A stretch of DNA of 45,152 bases from Streptomyces sp. SID10853 (GCF_010548145.1 NZ_JAAGLN010000033.1:1-45152); one strand, 5' to 3'. Positions 23,925-33,196 are shown, counted from the first letter of the stretch. The notes: generated by a model not told the origin, from the sequence alone. Made by a program: numbers and translations.

Positions 23925-24599
23925 ATGAACACAGACCTGAACCGGCTGATGGCCCTCATGACCGGCGACGAGAAGCACGGGCCGGCGGCGACCTCGACGC
24001 TGGACGCGCTCTGGGTGCTGTACGACCGGGTGCTGCGGGTCACCCCGCAGACCGTCTCGGCGCCCGGCCGCGACCGCTTTCTGCTGTCGAAGGGGCACGG
24101 CCCCATGGCGTACTACGCGGTCCTCGCCGCGAAGGGATTCCTCCCCGAGGAGCTGCTCGCGGGCTTCGGCTCGTACGAATCGCCGCTCGGCCACCACCCC
24201 GACCGGCTGCTCGTGCCCGGGGCCGAGATCGGCAGCGGGTCCCTCGGGCACGGGCTGCCGCTGGGTGTGGGGACCGTGCTCGGGCTGCGGGCGCAGGGGC
24301 TCACCGATCCGCGGGTGTGGGTGCTGATCGGGGACGCCGAGCTGGACGAGGGCTCGGTGCACGAGGCCATCGCCTACGCCGGGCCCGCCGGGCTCGACCA
24401 GTTGCACACCGTGGTGATCGACAACGCGTCCGCCAGTTACGGCGCCCCCGGGGGGATCGCGGCCCGTTTCGAGGCGGGCGGGTGGTCGGTCGAGACCGTC
24501 GACGGGCGGGACCACGAGCAGCTGTACGCGGCGTTCACCGCACCGCATCCGGGCCGTCCGCACGCCGTGGTCGCCCGTGTCGAGCCCAAGAACGCCTGA
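23925..24599 (+). CDS. Split transketolase, N-terminal (TPP pyrophosphate-binding) subunit
   Basis: A 224-residue subunit, shorter than the usual 270-300 because the first helix region is missing. FLLSKGHGPMAYYAVLAAKG and GSGSLGHGLPLGVGTVLGLR are classical; the TPP/Mg motif is GDAELDEGSVHEA followed by VVIDNASASYG. The normal GHPGG near the start reads KHGPAATS here. It should pair with the downstream C-terminal subunit to make one active transketolase-like enzyme moving two-carbon units. Whether it acts on central-pathway sugars or a special ketose is unknown. Confidence 0.85.
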   Translation: MNTDLNRLMALMTGDEKHGPAATSTLDALWVLYDRVLRVTPQTVSAPGRDRFLLSKGHGPMAYYAVLAAKGFLPEELLAGFGSYESPLGHHPDRLLVPGAEIGSGSLGHGLPLGVGTVLGLRAQGLTDPRVWVLIGDAELDEGSVHEAIAYAGPAGLDQLHTVVIDNASASYGAPGGIAARFEAGGWSVETVDGRDHEQLYAAFTAPHPGRPHAVVARVEPKNA

Positions 24600-24650
24600 G
24601 CGGGACTTCCGACACCCTGCCTTCCGACGATCTTCCGAGAGGGATTTGTC

Positions 24651-25547
24651 ATGGACAACATGCGTGAACGCTTCGCCGCCACCACCTCGCGGCTGCTGGA
24701 CGAGGACCCACGGGTCGCGGTCGTACTGGCCGAGATCACCCGCGACGGTTTCGCCGACGCCGCACGCGCCCACCCCGACCGGGTGGTCAATGTGGGGATC
24801 CGGGAGCAGCTGCTGATCGGTGCGGGCGCCGGGATGGCGCTGACGGGGCTGCGCCCTGTCGTGCACACCTTCGCGAGTTTCCTGGTCGAGCGCCCCTTCG
24901 AGCAGGTCAAGCTGGACTTCGGCCACCAGGGCGTGGGCGCCGTACTGGTGAGCGCCGGCGGGTCGTACGACTGGCCCGCCGGCGGTTTCACCCATATGGC
25001 GCCGGGTGATGTGGCGCTCCTGGACACGCTCGACGGCTGGACCGTGCACGTACCGGGTCACCCCGACGAGGCGGAGGCCCTGCTGCGCCACGCGGTGCGC
25101 GGGGACGACAAGGTGTACGTACGGCTGTCGCTGCAGGCCAACCAGCACCCGCGGCAGGTCACAGGAGCCGGGTTCCGCACCGTGCGGGAGGGCCGCGGCG
25201 GGGTGGTGATCGCGGTCGGGCCGATGCTGGACGCGGTCCTGGCGGCCACCGAGGGGATGGACGTCACCGTGCTGTACGCGGCGACCGTGCGGCCTTTCGA
25301 CGGCGCCGCCCTCCGCCGGGCCACCGACGCGCCGGGCCGGGCCGATGTGGTGCTGGTCGAGCCGTATCTGGCCGGCACGTCGACCGCGGCCGCGAACGAC
25401 GCCCTGGCCGACCGGCCGCACCGGGTGCTCGGCCTCGGTGTCGGCAGGGCGGAGCTGCGGCGGTACGGGCAGATCGAGGAGCATGTCGCCGCGCACGGCC
25501 TGGACGCCGCCTCGCTGCACCGGAGCATCAGCGGGTTCCTGGCCTGA
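24651..25547 (+). CDS. Split transketolase, C-terminal (pyrimidine-binding) subunit
   Basis: A 298-residue subunit. The pyrimidine domain contains HPDRVVNVGIREQLLIGAGAGMALTGLRP with the catalytic-type Glu in REQ, and VHTFASFLVERPFEQVKLDFG. The C-terminal third (VTVLYAATVRPFDGAALRRATDAPGRADVVLVEPYLAGTSTAAAN) is the transketolase C domain. It follows the N-terminal subunit by 51 bases with GAGAGGGA as ribosome site; the two are surely one operon. A long hairpin follows. Confidence 0.87.
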   Translation: MDNMRERFAATTSRLLDEDPRVAVVLAEITRDGFADAARAHPDRVVNVGIREQLLIGAGAGMALTGLRPVVHTFASFLVERPFEQVKLDFGHQGVGAVLVSAGGSYDWPAGGFTHMAPGDVALLDTLDGWTVHVPGHPDEAEALLRHAVRGDDKVYVRLSLQANQHPRQVTGAGFRTVREGRGGVVIAVGPMLDAVLAATEGMDVTVLYAATVRPFDGAALRRATDAPGRADVVLVEPYLAGTSTAAANDALADRPHRVLGLGVGRAELRRYGQIEEHVAAHGLDAASLHRSISGFLA

Positions 25548-25560
25548 GGACCGCCGCTCC

Positions 25561-25619
25561 CCCGGATCCCGGCCCGCCCGGCAAGCCCCTGGGAGGGGGC
25601 CTGCCGGGCGGCATCCGGG
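25561..25619. terminator. Bidirectional terminator hairpin
   Basis: The stem CGCCCGGCA/TGCCGGGCG (25575-25583 with 25602-25610) is extended inward by GCCCCT pairing with the A/G tract and outward by CCCGGAT/ATCCGGG (25561-25567 with 25613-25619). It lies between the converging transketolase and beta-helix genes. Confidence 0.75.
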
Positions 25620-25623
25620 CCTG

Positions 25624-27846
25624 CTACGGGTGGACGGCGACCTGGGCGAGGCCGACCCGTCCGGCGCCGGTGAGCTGGATCTTCACGTACCGGGTGCGGG
25701 TGTTCAGGTCCAGCACCGTGGGCCGCAGCGCCTTGCCGGTGACGTGCACGGTCTTCTTGTCCGTACGGACGTCGAAGTCGGCCGTCGTGGTCGAGGCGTC
25801 GTTCCAGATCTCGATCCGCCCGACGTGCCGCACGGATCCGAGGTCCACCTGCCACCAGGAGCCCTGCTCGGAGAGTGTCCTGGTGTCGGTCGAGGTGTCC
25901 CCGTCGATGGCCAGTGCGGCGGCGGCGCCGTCGGTGGACGACTGGGTGGCGGTGCCGTTACGGGCCAGGTCGGGGCTGAGCTGCTCGACGGGGCCGCGGT
26001 GCGCACCGGCTGCCGAGGCGATCTTCAGTGCCGCCGCCGGGAGCTGTTCCAGCCGGGTGTGGTTGTCGCTCATGGTCGAGCCGGTCCCCGCGATGGCGGG
26101 CGCGTCGGTGTCGGTCCAGTTTCCGCGGGCGGTGTTCTGGATGCCGTAGTCCGCCCAGTTGGAGACCCACTTGTAGCCGAGCCTGGTCAGGACGTTGTTC
26201 TCGACGGTGATGTACGAGGACTGCTCGTCGAGGTAGATGCCGTTGCCGTCGCGCTCGGTGTTGCCGTACGCCGAGCGGTTGATGTAGTTCCCGGAGACCA
26301 CCGTGCCGGGCTGGGCGCCCTGGGTGTAGATCGCGCCGCCGTCGTGCTGGGCGTCCTTGACCTGCATGACGTTGGTGATGCGGTTGTCGGTGATCCGGTT
26401 GTCACGCAGGACCGACTTCTGCGCCTCGGGCTGGTTCCAGCCCCAGCCGACCGAGATGCCCGAGTAGGGAAGCTGGTCGAGGGTGTTGTGGTCGACCGTG
26501 AGTCCGGCTTCGTAACCCGCCCAGACCGCGGCCGCGTCGGTGTACTCGACGGCGGCGCAGGTGACCGTGTTGTAGGCGAACGTGTTGCGCTCACCGGCCA
26601 GTTCGGGCGCCGGCGTCGGATCGGTGTCGCCGATGTACGCGGCGCCCGACGACAGGTCACTGAAGTCCGAGTGGGTGATCGAGGAGTCCTTGGTGCCGGC
26701 TTCGAGGATCGCGCCGGCGCCGCCGAGGTGGGTGAACGACGCCCCGTCGACGGTGACATGGCGGCCGCCGTGCACGGTGAGCGCGGCCGACGGCTTGGTG
26801 TAGTAGCGGCCGGAGTGATCGACGGGTCCGGTGGCTCCGGTGAGTGTGAGTCCGGCCTGCATCCCGGCGTAGCCCTCGTCGGTGTCCGGCTGATGGTAGG
26901 CGGCGTACGCGAAGCCGATCCCCCGGAGCCGGACGTCGCGCGCGCCGTCGACCGTCACCAGCTGCTCGGTGGCGGGCGTGACGGCCGTGGCGCGCCGCAT
27001 GTCCTCGCCCTTGCGCGGCAGGTACGTGAGGGTGTGCGTGGCCGAGTCGTGGACGAACTCACCCGGCTGGTCGAGGAGTTCGGGTGCGTTCTCGAAGAAC
27101 GCGACGCCCGAGTAGCGCGTGGAGTCGACCGCCGTGGAGTCCCAGGCGGGGCCGGTGCGGTCGGTGCCGCTCGCCGAGTTGGTCCAGCAGGGCTGGGCGA
27201 AGGTCATCGTGTCGCCGCTGACCCCGGCGATCCGGCAGTGGTAGTTGCGCCAGCGGACCTTGATGACGGCTTCGGCGTCGGTGGGCCGCTTCCAGTCGGC
27301 GATCCCGGTGGCCTTCGCGCCGGTCATGCCGGTCTTGGTCGCGTCGCAGACACTGGCGGCGCAGGCCGCGCCGCGGGCGGGGGTGGCCCGCACACCGTTG
27401 ACGAAGAGCTGGCGCGGGGTGATGTTGTCGGGCACCCGGGCGGTCCAGGCCCCGCCGGAGGTCTTCGTCCAGCCGGTGACGGTACGGCCGCCGGACAGCA
27501 CGGGGCGGGCGCCGGGCGCGGCCGTCCAGGTGGTGCCGGAGTCGGCGGCGGTCAGCTTCAGGGCCGCGCCGCGGGTGTACGTACCTCCGGCGAGCTGCAC
27601 GGTCACGTCCTGCCCGTGCCGTGTGCGGGCCTTGTCGCGGGCGCCGTCCAGGGAGCAGGGGCGGCTGTGGGTGCAGGACGCTCCGGCGCCGTGCGGGGCC
27701 GCGTACAGGGTGTCGCCGTGGGCGGGGCGGGCGGCCTGCGCGAGCGGTGCGGTGGTGAGCAGCGCGGCGACGGCCGCGAGTGCGGTGCCGATACGCCGTG
27801 CGGTGGGCCGGTGACCGGCCGGTCGGTGGGTGGTGCGGCGGTTCAT
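25624..27846 (-). CDS. Secreted right-handed beta-helix protein with C-terminal F5/8C domain (GH141-like)
   Basis: A 740-residue exported protein. The Sec signal ends near AQA (about residue 38). Residues 45-290 (DTLYAAPHGAG, TVQLAGGTYTRGAALKL, LSGGRTVTGW, RQLFVNGVRA, FFENAPELLDQPGEFVHD) resemble the start of GH141-type glycan hydrolases. Next are parallel beta-helix coils (ASFTHLGGAGAILEAG, VLRDNRITDNRITNV, NGIYLDEQSSYITVENN). The last 130 residues form an F5/8C carbohydrate-binding module (ARNGTATQSSTDG...GSWWQVDLGSVRHVGRIEIWND). It is coupled to the M1 peptidase gene by a four-base overlap and belongs to the glycan unit. The exact substrate is unknown. Confidence 0.83.
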   Translation of the reverse strand: MNRRTTHRPAGHRPTARRIGTALAAVAALLTTAPLAQAARPAHGDTLYAAPHGAGASCTHSRPCSLDGARDKARTRHGQDVTVQLAGGTYTRGAALKLTAADSGTTWTAAPGARPVLSGGRTVTGWTKTSGGAWTARVPDNITPRQLFVNGVRATPARGAACAASVCDATKTGMTGAKATGIADWKRPTDAEAVIKVRWRNYHCRIAGVSGDTMTFAQPCWTNSASGTDRTGPAWDSTAVDSTRYSGVAFFENAPELLDQPGEFVHDSATHTLTYLPRKGEDMRRATAVTPATEQLVTVDGARDVRLRGIGFAYAAYHQPDTDEGYAGMQAGLTLTGATGPVDHSGRYYTKPSAALTVHGGRHVTVDGASFTHLGGAGAILEAGTKDSSITHSDFSDLSSGAAYIGDTDPTPAPELAGERNTFAYNTVTCAAVEYTDAAAVWAGYEAGLTVDHNTLDQLPYSGISVGWGWNQPEAQKSVLRDNRITDNRITNVMQVKDAQHDGGAIYTQGAQPGTVVSGNYINRSAYGNTERDGNGIYLDEQSSYITVENNVLTRLGYKWVSNWADYGIQNTARGNWTDTDAPAIAGTGSTMSDNHTRLEQLPAAALKIASAAGAHRGPVEQLSPDLARNGTATQSSTDGAAAALAIDGDTSTDTRTLSEQGSWWQVDLGSVRHVGRIEIWNDASTTTADFDVRTDKKTVHVTGKALRPTVLDLNTRTRYVKIQLTGAGRVGLAQVAVHP

Positions 27847-29303
27847 GCGGCGGCCTTCCAGTCGGGGTGGCCCGGCATCGGCGGGTTGGTGGCGCCGAAC
27901 AGCCAGTCGCGCAGAAAGCGGTCCAGGCTCCGGTCGCCCGTGACGTCGACGGTGTGCCGGATGAACTTCTCGCTGGTGTAGGTCGAGTCCTTGAAGCGCC
28001 GGACCCACTCGCGCATGATCCGGTCGAACGTACGCTGCCCGACCTGCTGGTTGAGCGCGTACAGGACCAGCGCCCCGCCGTCGTAGATGTTGGTGCCGCC
28101 CAGCGCCTTGGGCAGTCCGGGCGGGCCGTCCGCGGCGCGGACCGCGTCGAGCGTCCCGTAGACGGCCTTCATCTTGTCCGCGACGACCGACCAGCCGCGC
28201 TCCTCGCTGTACACGGCGGCGTAGTAGGTGGCCGGCCCTTCGTTGAGCCATGCCTGCTGCCAGTCGTGCGGGGTGACGGAGTCACCGAACCACTGGTGGG
28301 TCAGCTCGTGGACCATGGTGTTCTCGTACGTCGGGTTGCCGTCGGCGCTGGGCTTGAACCAGTTGGTACCCATGAGGGTGAGGGTCTGGTTCTCCAGCGC
28401 GTCGGTGTAGCCGTCGTAGATGTGCACCCCGTACGTGGAGAACGGGAACCGCCCGAACCTCGCCTCCAGCCAGGCGAGATGGTCGGCGGTGCGCGCGACG
28501 ACCGGCGCGTAGGTGTCCTCGTGGCCCTGCGGCACGATGTGGCGCAGCGGCAGCCCGGTGTGGCTGCTGCCGTACAGATAGGTGCCCTTGACGACGGCGA
28601 TGCCGAGCAGTTCGGTGGGCATCCGCTCGCGGAGCGCGAAGTGCCAGACGGCCGAGCCGTCGGCGCGCGGGGTCCGGTGCAGCAGTTCGCCGTTGGCGGC
28701 CGCCACATACCCCTTCGGTGCGCTGATGTGGAACGCCCAGGTGGCCTTGGACGACGGGGTGTCGTTGCAGGGCAGGAAGGTGTCCGCGCGCGAGGACTGC
28801 ACGGCGGCAGCGAAGCCGCCCTCGCTGCCGAAGACCCAGCCGTTCAGGCCGAGCCGCTTGTCCTTGCCGTTGCCGTGGTAGCGGATCTCGACGGTGAAGG
28901 GCCTGCCGTCGCGCAGGGGGCGGGCCGGGGTGAGCGTCAGCTCCTGGCCGCTGCTGCCGGCCGACAGCGCCCAGCGGGCGGCCCGGCCATCGACGGTGAC
29001 CTTGTCGATGGTGTGGCCGTCGGTGTCCAGGTTGAAGGCGGACAGGTCCTGGGTGGCCACCGCCGATATCCGTACGGCCGCGGTGAAGTCGTAGGTCACC
29101 GGGGTGAAGTCGAAGGTCAGGTCGTAGTGGGTGACCTGGTAGCCGCCGTTGCCGAGGGTCGGGAAGAGCGGGTCGCCGACACCGCTGGAGCCGGGCTCGG
29201 GATCGAAGGAGCGGGCCAGGGCGGGGGTGCCGAGTACGGGTACGGCCGCGGCGGCCGCCACCGCGGCGCCGCCGAGCTGGAGTACGGTGCGTCGACTGGT
29301 CAC
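27843..29303 (-). CDS. Secreted M1 family metallopeptidase
   Basis: A 486-residue zinc peptidase. The N-terminus SRRTVLQLGGAAVAAAAAVPVLGTPALA is a twin-arginine-type signal. The N-terminal beta domain (YDLTFDFTPVTYDFTAAVRI) precedes the catalytic domain. Zinc ligands are H332 and H336 in HELTHQWFG and E355 in WLNEGPATYY. The GAMEN exopeptidase motif is altered to DALENQT (301-307), as in the secreted actinobacterial subgroup, and the C-terminal ARM domain is missing, so specificity may differ from aminopeptidase N. The GTG start overlaps the stop of the binding-protein gene (GTGA). Confidence 0.9.
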   Translation of the reverse strand: MTSRRTVLQLGGAAVAAAAAVPVLGTPALARSFDPEPGSSGVGDPLFPTLGNGGYQVTHYDLTFDFTPVTYDFTAAVRISAVATQDLSAFNLDTDGHTIDKVTVDGRAARWALSAGSSGQELTLTPARPLRDGRPFTVEIRYHGNGKDKRLGLNGWVFGSEGGFAAAVQSSRADTFLPCNDTPSSKATWAFHISAPKGYVAAANGELLHRTPRADGSAVWHFALRERMPTELLGIAVVKGTYLYGSSHTGLPLRHIVPQGHEDTYAPVVARTADHLAWLEARFGRFPFSTYGVHIYDGYTDALENQTLTLMGTNWFKPSADGNPTYENTMVHELTHQWFGDSVTPHDWQQAWLNEGPATYYAAVYSEERGWSVVADKMKAVYGTLDAVRAADGPPGLPKALGGTNIYDGGALVLYALNQQVGQRTFDRIMREWVRRFKDSTYTSEKFIRHTVDVTGDRSLDRFLRDWLFGATNPPMPGHPDWKAAA

Positions 29304-30973
29304 TTCTTCCCCTTCTGGACGGCCTCTTCGAACTCGTGGCGGGCCTGTTCGCCGCCCTTCGCCAGGTACTCCTTCGTCAGCTCGCCGTAGTACGACATGG
29401 GCCTGCGGCCGGACACGATGTCCTTGAGGCCGTCCTGCTTGAGGGTGTAGAGGCTGCCGTAGCCCTTGGAGTCCCAGGTGGGCGAGGAGACCTTGAGGGT
29501 CGGGTCCTGCTCCATGACCGGGATCATCTTCGCGTACGCCTCGTGGACGTACCGCACGCCCTTCTCGGTGTCCGTGCTGAACACGGCCGGGACGGCGGAG
29601 GCGAACATCTTCCAGGGGACGGTGACGTCCTGGCTGCCCTTCTTGGTGAGGATCGGGTTGCCGTTGGCGTCGCGGGTGAAGTCGGTGCCCTCGACGCCGT
29701 AGATGATGAGGGTGTACTCCTCGCTGCCGAACGGCGACGCCGCGAAGTCCGCGAGCGCGAGGATCTGCTTCACCCGCTCGGGAGACGCCTTCTTGATGTG
29801 CGTGTTCTGGAGGGCGACGTTGTCCATCCAGGCGATGGCCTGGTCGCTGAACGGGGTCATGGGCCGGGGGTCGAACTTCTTGTCGACGGCCGCCATCGCC
29901 GCCACGTACCCGGTGCTGGGCGTGTAGTACGACGGGATCCCGTCGTACACATAGGCGCCCTTGCCGTTCTTGAACATGTCGGTGTACTGGGACTTCTGCG
30001 CGCCCGACATACCGATCGTGCCCGGGTAGTAGCAGCCCGCCTTGTACAGCTTGCGCGCCGTGTCGATCGCCAGACGGAACTCGTCCGTCTCCAGGTCCGT
30101 CACGAACTTGCCGGTCTTGGCGTCCATCCGCCAGTAGCAGGGCGCCCCCGCCGACATGGCGAGCAGGTTGTTGGCGCCCGCGATGATGGCGTACTGGTCC
30201 TTCTTCGGGCGGGTCAGCTCCTTGCAGACCTCCACGAACTTGTCGAGGCTGGAGATCTCGTCGAGGCTGGAGACTCCGACCTCGGCGAAGAGGTCGTGGC
30301 GGTAGAAGCCCGCGCCGCCGGTGCCCATCCGGGAGATCGGAATGCCGTAGAGCTTCCCGCCGAAGATGCCGCCCTGCCAGGCCGCCTGCGGGATGGCCGC
30401 CAGGTTCGGGTAGTCCTTGATCTTCTCACCGGCCAGGAACGGCGTCAGATCGGCGCACTTGGCCGCGAAGAAGGCCGCCTTGTTGTCGACGCCGCCGGTC
30501 TCCGGATACATGAAGAGGTCCGGCAGGGTGTCGCTGGCGACCATGGTGGTGAACTTGGTCGAGTAGTCGTCCGTCGGGACGGCGGTGACGTCGACCTTCC
30601 CGCCGAGCAGCTTCTCGATCGCCTGCCAGGCGGCGTTCTTGCCGCGCGCCGGAGGGGGCGGCGAGAAGGTCTCCATCGCCGCCGATATCGGCTTCGCGCC
30701 CTTGAGCACCTGGCCCTTGGTGGCGCGCGGTGTCGTGGCCGGGTACTTGTAGAACGCCTGCGGCACACCCGCGGCCGTGCCCGGCAGGTCGGGCTTGAGG
30801 CCGATGTTGCGCACCGCGGTGGCCGGCAGCAGGCTCGCGCTCTTGGTCTCGGCCTCGGCCGCGGTACCGCCGTCGCCGCAGGCGGCGAGCAGCGGGGTCG
30901 CGGCGAGGCCGAGGCCAAGACCCGCGCCCATGCGGAAGAGGGCTCTGCGGTTGATCGAGGTGGAGCTCGGCAC
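29300..30973 (-). CDS. Extracellular oligosaccharide-binding lipoprotein (LplA/AlgQ type)
   Basis: A 557-residue family 1 binding protein. It has NRRALFR (twin-arginine) and lipobox LLAAC (Cys32), so it is a Tat-exported lipoprotein. The large mature domain (SPPPPARGKNAAWQAIEKLLGGKVDVTAVPTDDYSTKF, WQGGIFGGKLYGIPISR, GIPSYYTPSTGYVAAMAAVD) fits binders of long acidic oligosaccharides such as LplA/AlgQ. I prefer the GTG at 30973: AAGGAG lies six bases before it, whereas the ATG at 30979 directly abuts AAGGAG. It feeds the two permeases encoded upstream. Confidence 0.88.
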   Translation of the reverse strand: MPSSTSINRRALFRMGAGLGLGLAATPLLAACGDGGTAAEAETKSASLLPATAVRNIGLKPDLPGTAAGVPQAFYKYPATTPRATKGQVLKGAKPISAAMETFSPPPPARGKNAAWQAIEKLLGGKVDVTAVPTDDYSTKFTTMVASDTLPDLFMYPETGGVDNKAAFFAAKCADLTPFLAGEKIKDYPNLAAIPQAAWQGGIFGGKLYGIPISRMGTGGAGFYRHDLFAEVGVSSLDEISSLDKFVEVCKELTRPKKDQYAIIAGANNLLAMSAGAPCYWRMDAKTGKFVTDLETDEFRLAIDTARKLYKAGCYYPGTIGMSGAQKSQYTDMFKNGKGAYVYDGIPSYYTPSTGYVAAMAAVDKKFDPRPMTPFSDQAIAWMDNVALQNTHIKKASPERVKQILALADFAASPFGSEEYTLIIYGVEGTDFTRDANGNPILTKKGSQDVTVPWKMFASAVPAVFSTDTEKGVRYVHEAYAKMIPVMEQDPTLKVSSPTWDSKGYGSLYTLKQDGLKDIVSGRRPMSYYGELTKEYLAKGGEQARHEFEEAVQKGKK

Positions 30974-31062
30974 GGACATCTCCTTGAGAGAAGGGAGGGA
31001 AGGCCGGGGGGTGGCGGGGCTGCTCGGCCGACGAGGGCCGGTTGCCCGGCCCACGGGGCTGC

Positions 31063-32022
31063 TCAGCCCTTGATGGCGCCGGTGAGCACGCCCTTGGTGA
31101 AGTAGCGCTGGACGAACGGGTAGACGAGCAGGATCGGTACGACAGCGACCACCAGGACACCCATCTGCACGGCCTCCTGCGGGGCGACGCTCTCGCCCGC
31201 TGCCGCGCCGCTGAGGCTCTGGCCCTGGAGGACGAAGGTGCGCAGCACCATGGGCAGCGGCCACTTGTCGGAGTCCTGGAGGTACAGCAGCGAGTTGAAG
31301 AAGGCGTTCCAGTACGCCACGGCGTAGAAGAGGCCGACGACCGCGATGACCGCCTTGGAGAGCGGCAGGACGACCTGGAGCAGGATCCGGAAGTCCCCGG
31401 CACCGTCGACGCGCGCCGCGTCGTACAGCTCCTCGGGCAGGTTCATGAAGAAGGCGCGCAGCACGACCAGGTTGAAGGCGCTCATCAGGGTGGGGATGAC
31501 GAGAGCGGCATAGGTGTTGTAGAGGCCGAGCTGGTTGACCAGCAGGAAGTTCGGGATGATGCCGGCGTTGAAGAGCATGGTGAACAGGGCCGTCATCAGG
31601 ATGAAGCGGGATCCTGTGACATTGCGGCGGGAGAGCCCGTACGCCATGCCGATGGTGGCCAGCAGGCTGGCCGCCGTGCCGAAGACGGTGATGCCCACAC
31701 TCACCAGGAGCGCCCGGGACACGACACCGCCGGTGAAGATGGTGCGGTAGGCGTCGAGCGTGGGGTGGTCGGGCCACAGGACGAGACCGGTCGACTTGAT
31801 GATGTCGGTCTGCGAGGCGAAGCTCGTGCCGATCACGCCGAGCAGCGGATAGGCCACGGCGACCACGACCAGGACCAGGACGATGCCCTTGCCGGTGAGG
31901 CCGAGGCGCGTCGGCCGCTCCATCCACGGCGGGCGGCCGTCCGACGGCCTGATCACGGGCGCGGCCGCGAGCGGCGCTGCCGTGACGGGGGCTTTCGCCG
32001 GTGACTTCTCAGCTGTCCGCAC
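31063..32022 (-). CDS. Carbohydrate ABC transporter permease, LplC type
   Basis: A 319-residue inner-membrane permease of the carbohydrate uptake family. Six membrane segments are visible, beginning with GKGIVLVLVVVAVAYPLLGVIGTSF; the coupling loop is NLPEELYDAARVDGAGDFRILLQVVLPLSKAV and the C-terminus QRYFTKGVLTGAIKG is a family signature. The first 35 residues are Pro/Ala-rich and cytoplasmic. The GTG start overlaps the upstream permease gene by 14 bases. No ATPase gene occurs in the unit; a shared ATPase such as MsiK is expected from elsewhere. Confidence 0.9.
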   Translation of the reverse strand: MRTAEKSPAKAPVTAAPLAAAPVIRPSDGRPPWMERPTRLGLTGKGIVLVLVVVAVAYPLLGVIGTSFASQTDIIKSTGLVLWPDHPTLDAYRTIFTGGVVSRALLVSVGITVFGTAASLLATIGMAYGLSRRNVTGSRFILMTALFTMLFNAGIIPNFLLVNQLGLYNTYAALVIPTLMSAFNLVVLRAFFMNLPEELYDAARVDGAGDFRILLQVVLPLSKAVIAVVGLFYAVAYWNAFFNSLLYLQDSDKWPLPMVLRTFVLQGQSLSGAAAGESVAPQEAVQMGVLVVAVVPILLVYPFVQRYFTKGVLTGAIKG

Positions 32023-33010
32023 CGCGGTACACCCCTTCGTGGCCGAGACGGTGGGCGAACTTGTTCGCGCCCAGGACGAGGACGGTTCCCACGACTGCCT
32101 TCACCAGGCCGACAGCCGCCGAGATGCCCCACTGGTTGTCCTTGATGCCGTGGTAGTAGACGTAGGTGTCGAGCACTTCACCGGAGCCGGGGCCGACCGC
32201 GTCGCGCTGGAGCAGGATCTGCTCGAAGCCGACGGAGAGGATCTGGCCGAGGTTCAGGATCAGCAGCAGGATGATCACCGGTGCGATACCGGGGAGCGTG
32301 ACGTGCCACAGCCGGCGCCAGCGGTTCGCCCCGTCGATGGCCGCGGCCTCGTACTGCTGCTTGTCGATCCCCAGCAGCGCGGCCAGGATGATGATCGTCC
32401 CCCAGCCCGCGTCCTTCCAGATGGACTGGAGGGCGATCAGCCAGGGGAAGGCGTTGGGGTCGCTCATCATGTCGTAGCGGGGCAGCCCCAGATCGCCGAG
32501 GAGGTCGGGCAGCAGCCCGGCGCCGCCCAGGACCTGCTGGAAGATCGAGACGATGATGACCCAGCCGATGAAGTGCGGCAGATAGACGACGCTCTGGATG
32601 AACCGGCGGAGCTTGTCGCTGACGATGCTGTTGAGCAGCAGCGCGAGCGCGATCGGCACCGGGAAGAAGAAGATCAGCTGGACGAAGGCGATCTCCACCG
32701 TGTTCACGGTCGCCGACCAGAAGGCCGGGTCGGCGAAGGCGCTGGAGAAGTTGGCGAAGCCCGTCCACGCGCTGTGCATATAGCCGAGGTACGGCTGGTA
32801 GTCCTGGAAGGCCACCATGTAGCCGAGCAGCGGAATGTAGTGGAACACCACGAAGTACAGCAGCCCGGGCAGGGTCAGCAGCAGCATCACCTTGTCGCGC
32901 TTGATCCGCTGCCGCAGGGACAGCCGGTGCTGGGCGACGACGGGTGGAGAGGGTGCTTGGGACTTCCTGCGCCGCTTGTCCAGCGGCATCGGAGGTGCTG
33001 TTTCAGCCAT
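32009..33010 (-). CDS. Carbohydrate ABC transporter permease, LplB type
   Basis: A 333-residue permease and partner of the LplC-type subunit. KVMLLLTLPGLLYFVVFHYIPLLGYMVAFQDY is the usual first helix and loop of LplB/YteP permeases; the coupling loop is LLGIDKQQYEAAAIDGANRWRRLWHVTLPGIAPVI. I start at the ATG at 33010, with AGGA upstream; a longer reading frame would run into the promoter. It is first in the minus-strand glycan unit. The neighbouring genes suggest import of oligosaccharides released by the PL8 lyase. Confidence 0.9.
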   Translation of the reverse strand: MAETAPPMPLDKRRRKSQAPSPPVVAQHRLSLRQRIKRDKVMLLLTLPGLLYFVVFHYIPLLGYMVAFQDYQPYLGYMHSAWTGFANFSSAFADPAFWSATVNTVEIAFVQLIFFFPVPIALALLLNSIVSDKLRRFIQSVVYLPHFIGWVIIVSIFQQVLGGAGLLPDLLGDLGLPRYDMMSDPNAFPWLIALQSIWKDAGWGTIIILAALLGIDKQQYEAAAIDGANRWRRLWHVTLPGIAPVIILLLILNLGQILSVGFEQILLQRDAVGPGSGEVLDTYVYYHGIKDNQWGISAAVGLVKAVVGTVLVLGANKFAHRLGHEGVYRGADS

Positions 33011-33061
33011 GGTGCAGTCCTGTTCGGCTGGGGTGGCGCAGAGCGAGCCTTCTGCCGCCGC

Positions 33062-33091
33062 AACGTAGTAAGCGGTTAACCCCACCGTCAA
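33062..33091 (-). promoter_or_regulatory. Promoter and LacI-type operator of the glycan import unit
   Basis: Minus strand: -35 TTGACG (33091-33086), 18-base spacer, -10 TACGTT (33067-33062). The spacer holds GTTAACCGCTTAC (33080-33068), whose core AACCGCTTAC recurs upstream of the M60 gene. Confidence 0.6.
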
Positions 33092-33196
33092 GAGATCCGG
33101 AGAAACGTCTGCGTTACTCGATGTTTCTGTCGGCGGGATCGCCCCGAAAGGTCCTCAAATAGCGTCGCAAACCGGTCAGATGGCCAGGCAGATCGC

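Noticed and set aside
28301..31927. Very long minus-strand frames running through the M1, binding-protein and permease genes
   Set aside because: The parts upstream of the chosen starts are out-of-frame readings of neighbouring genes; ribosome sites, signal peptides and overlaps fix the true starts.
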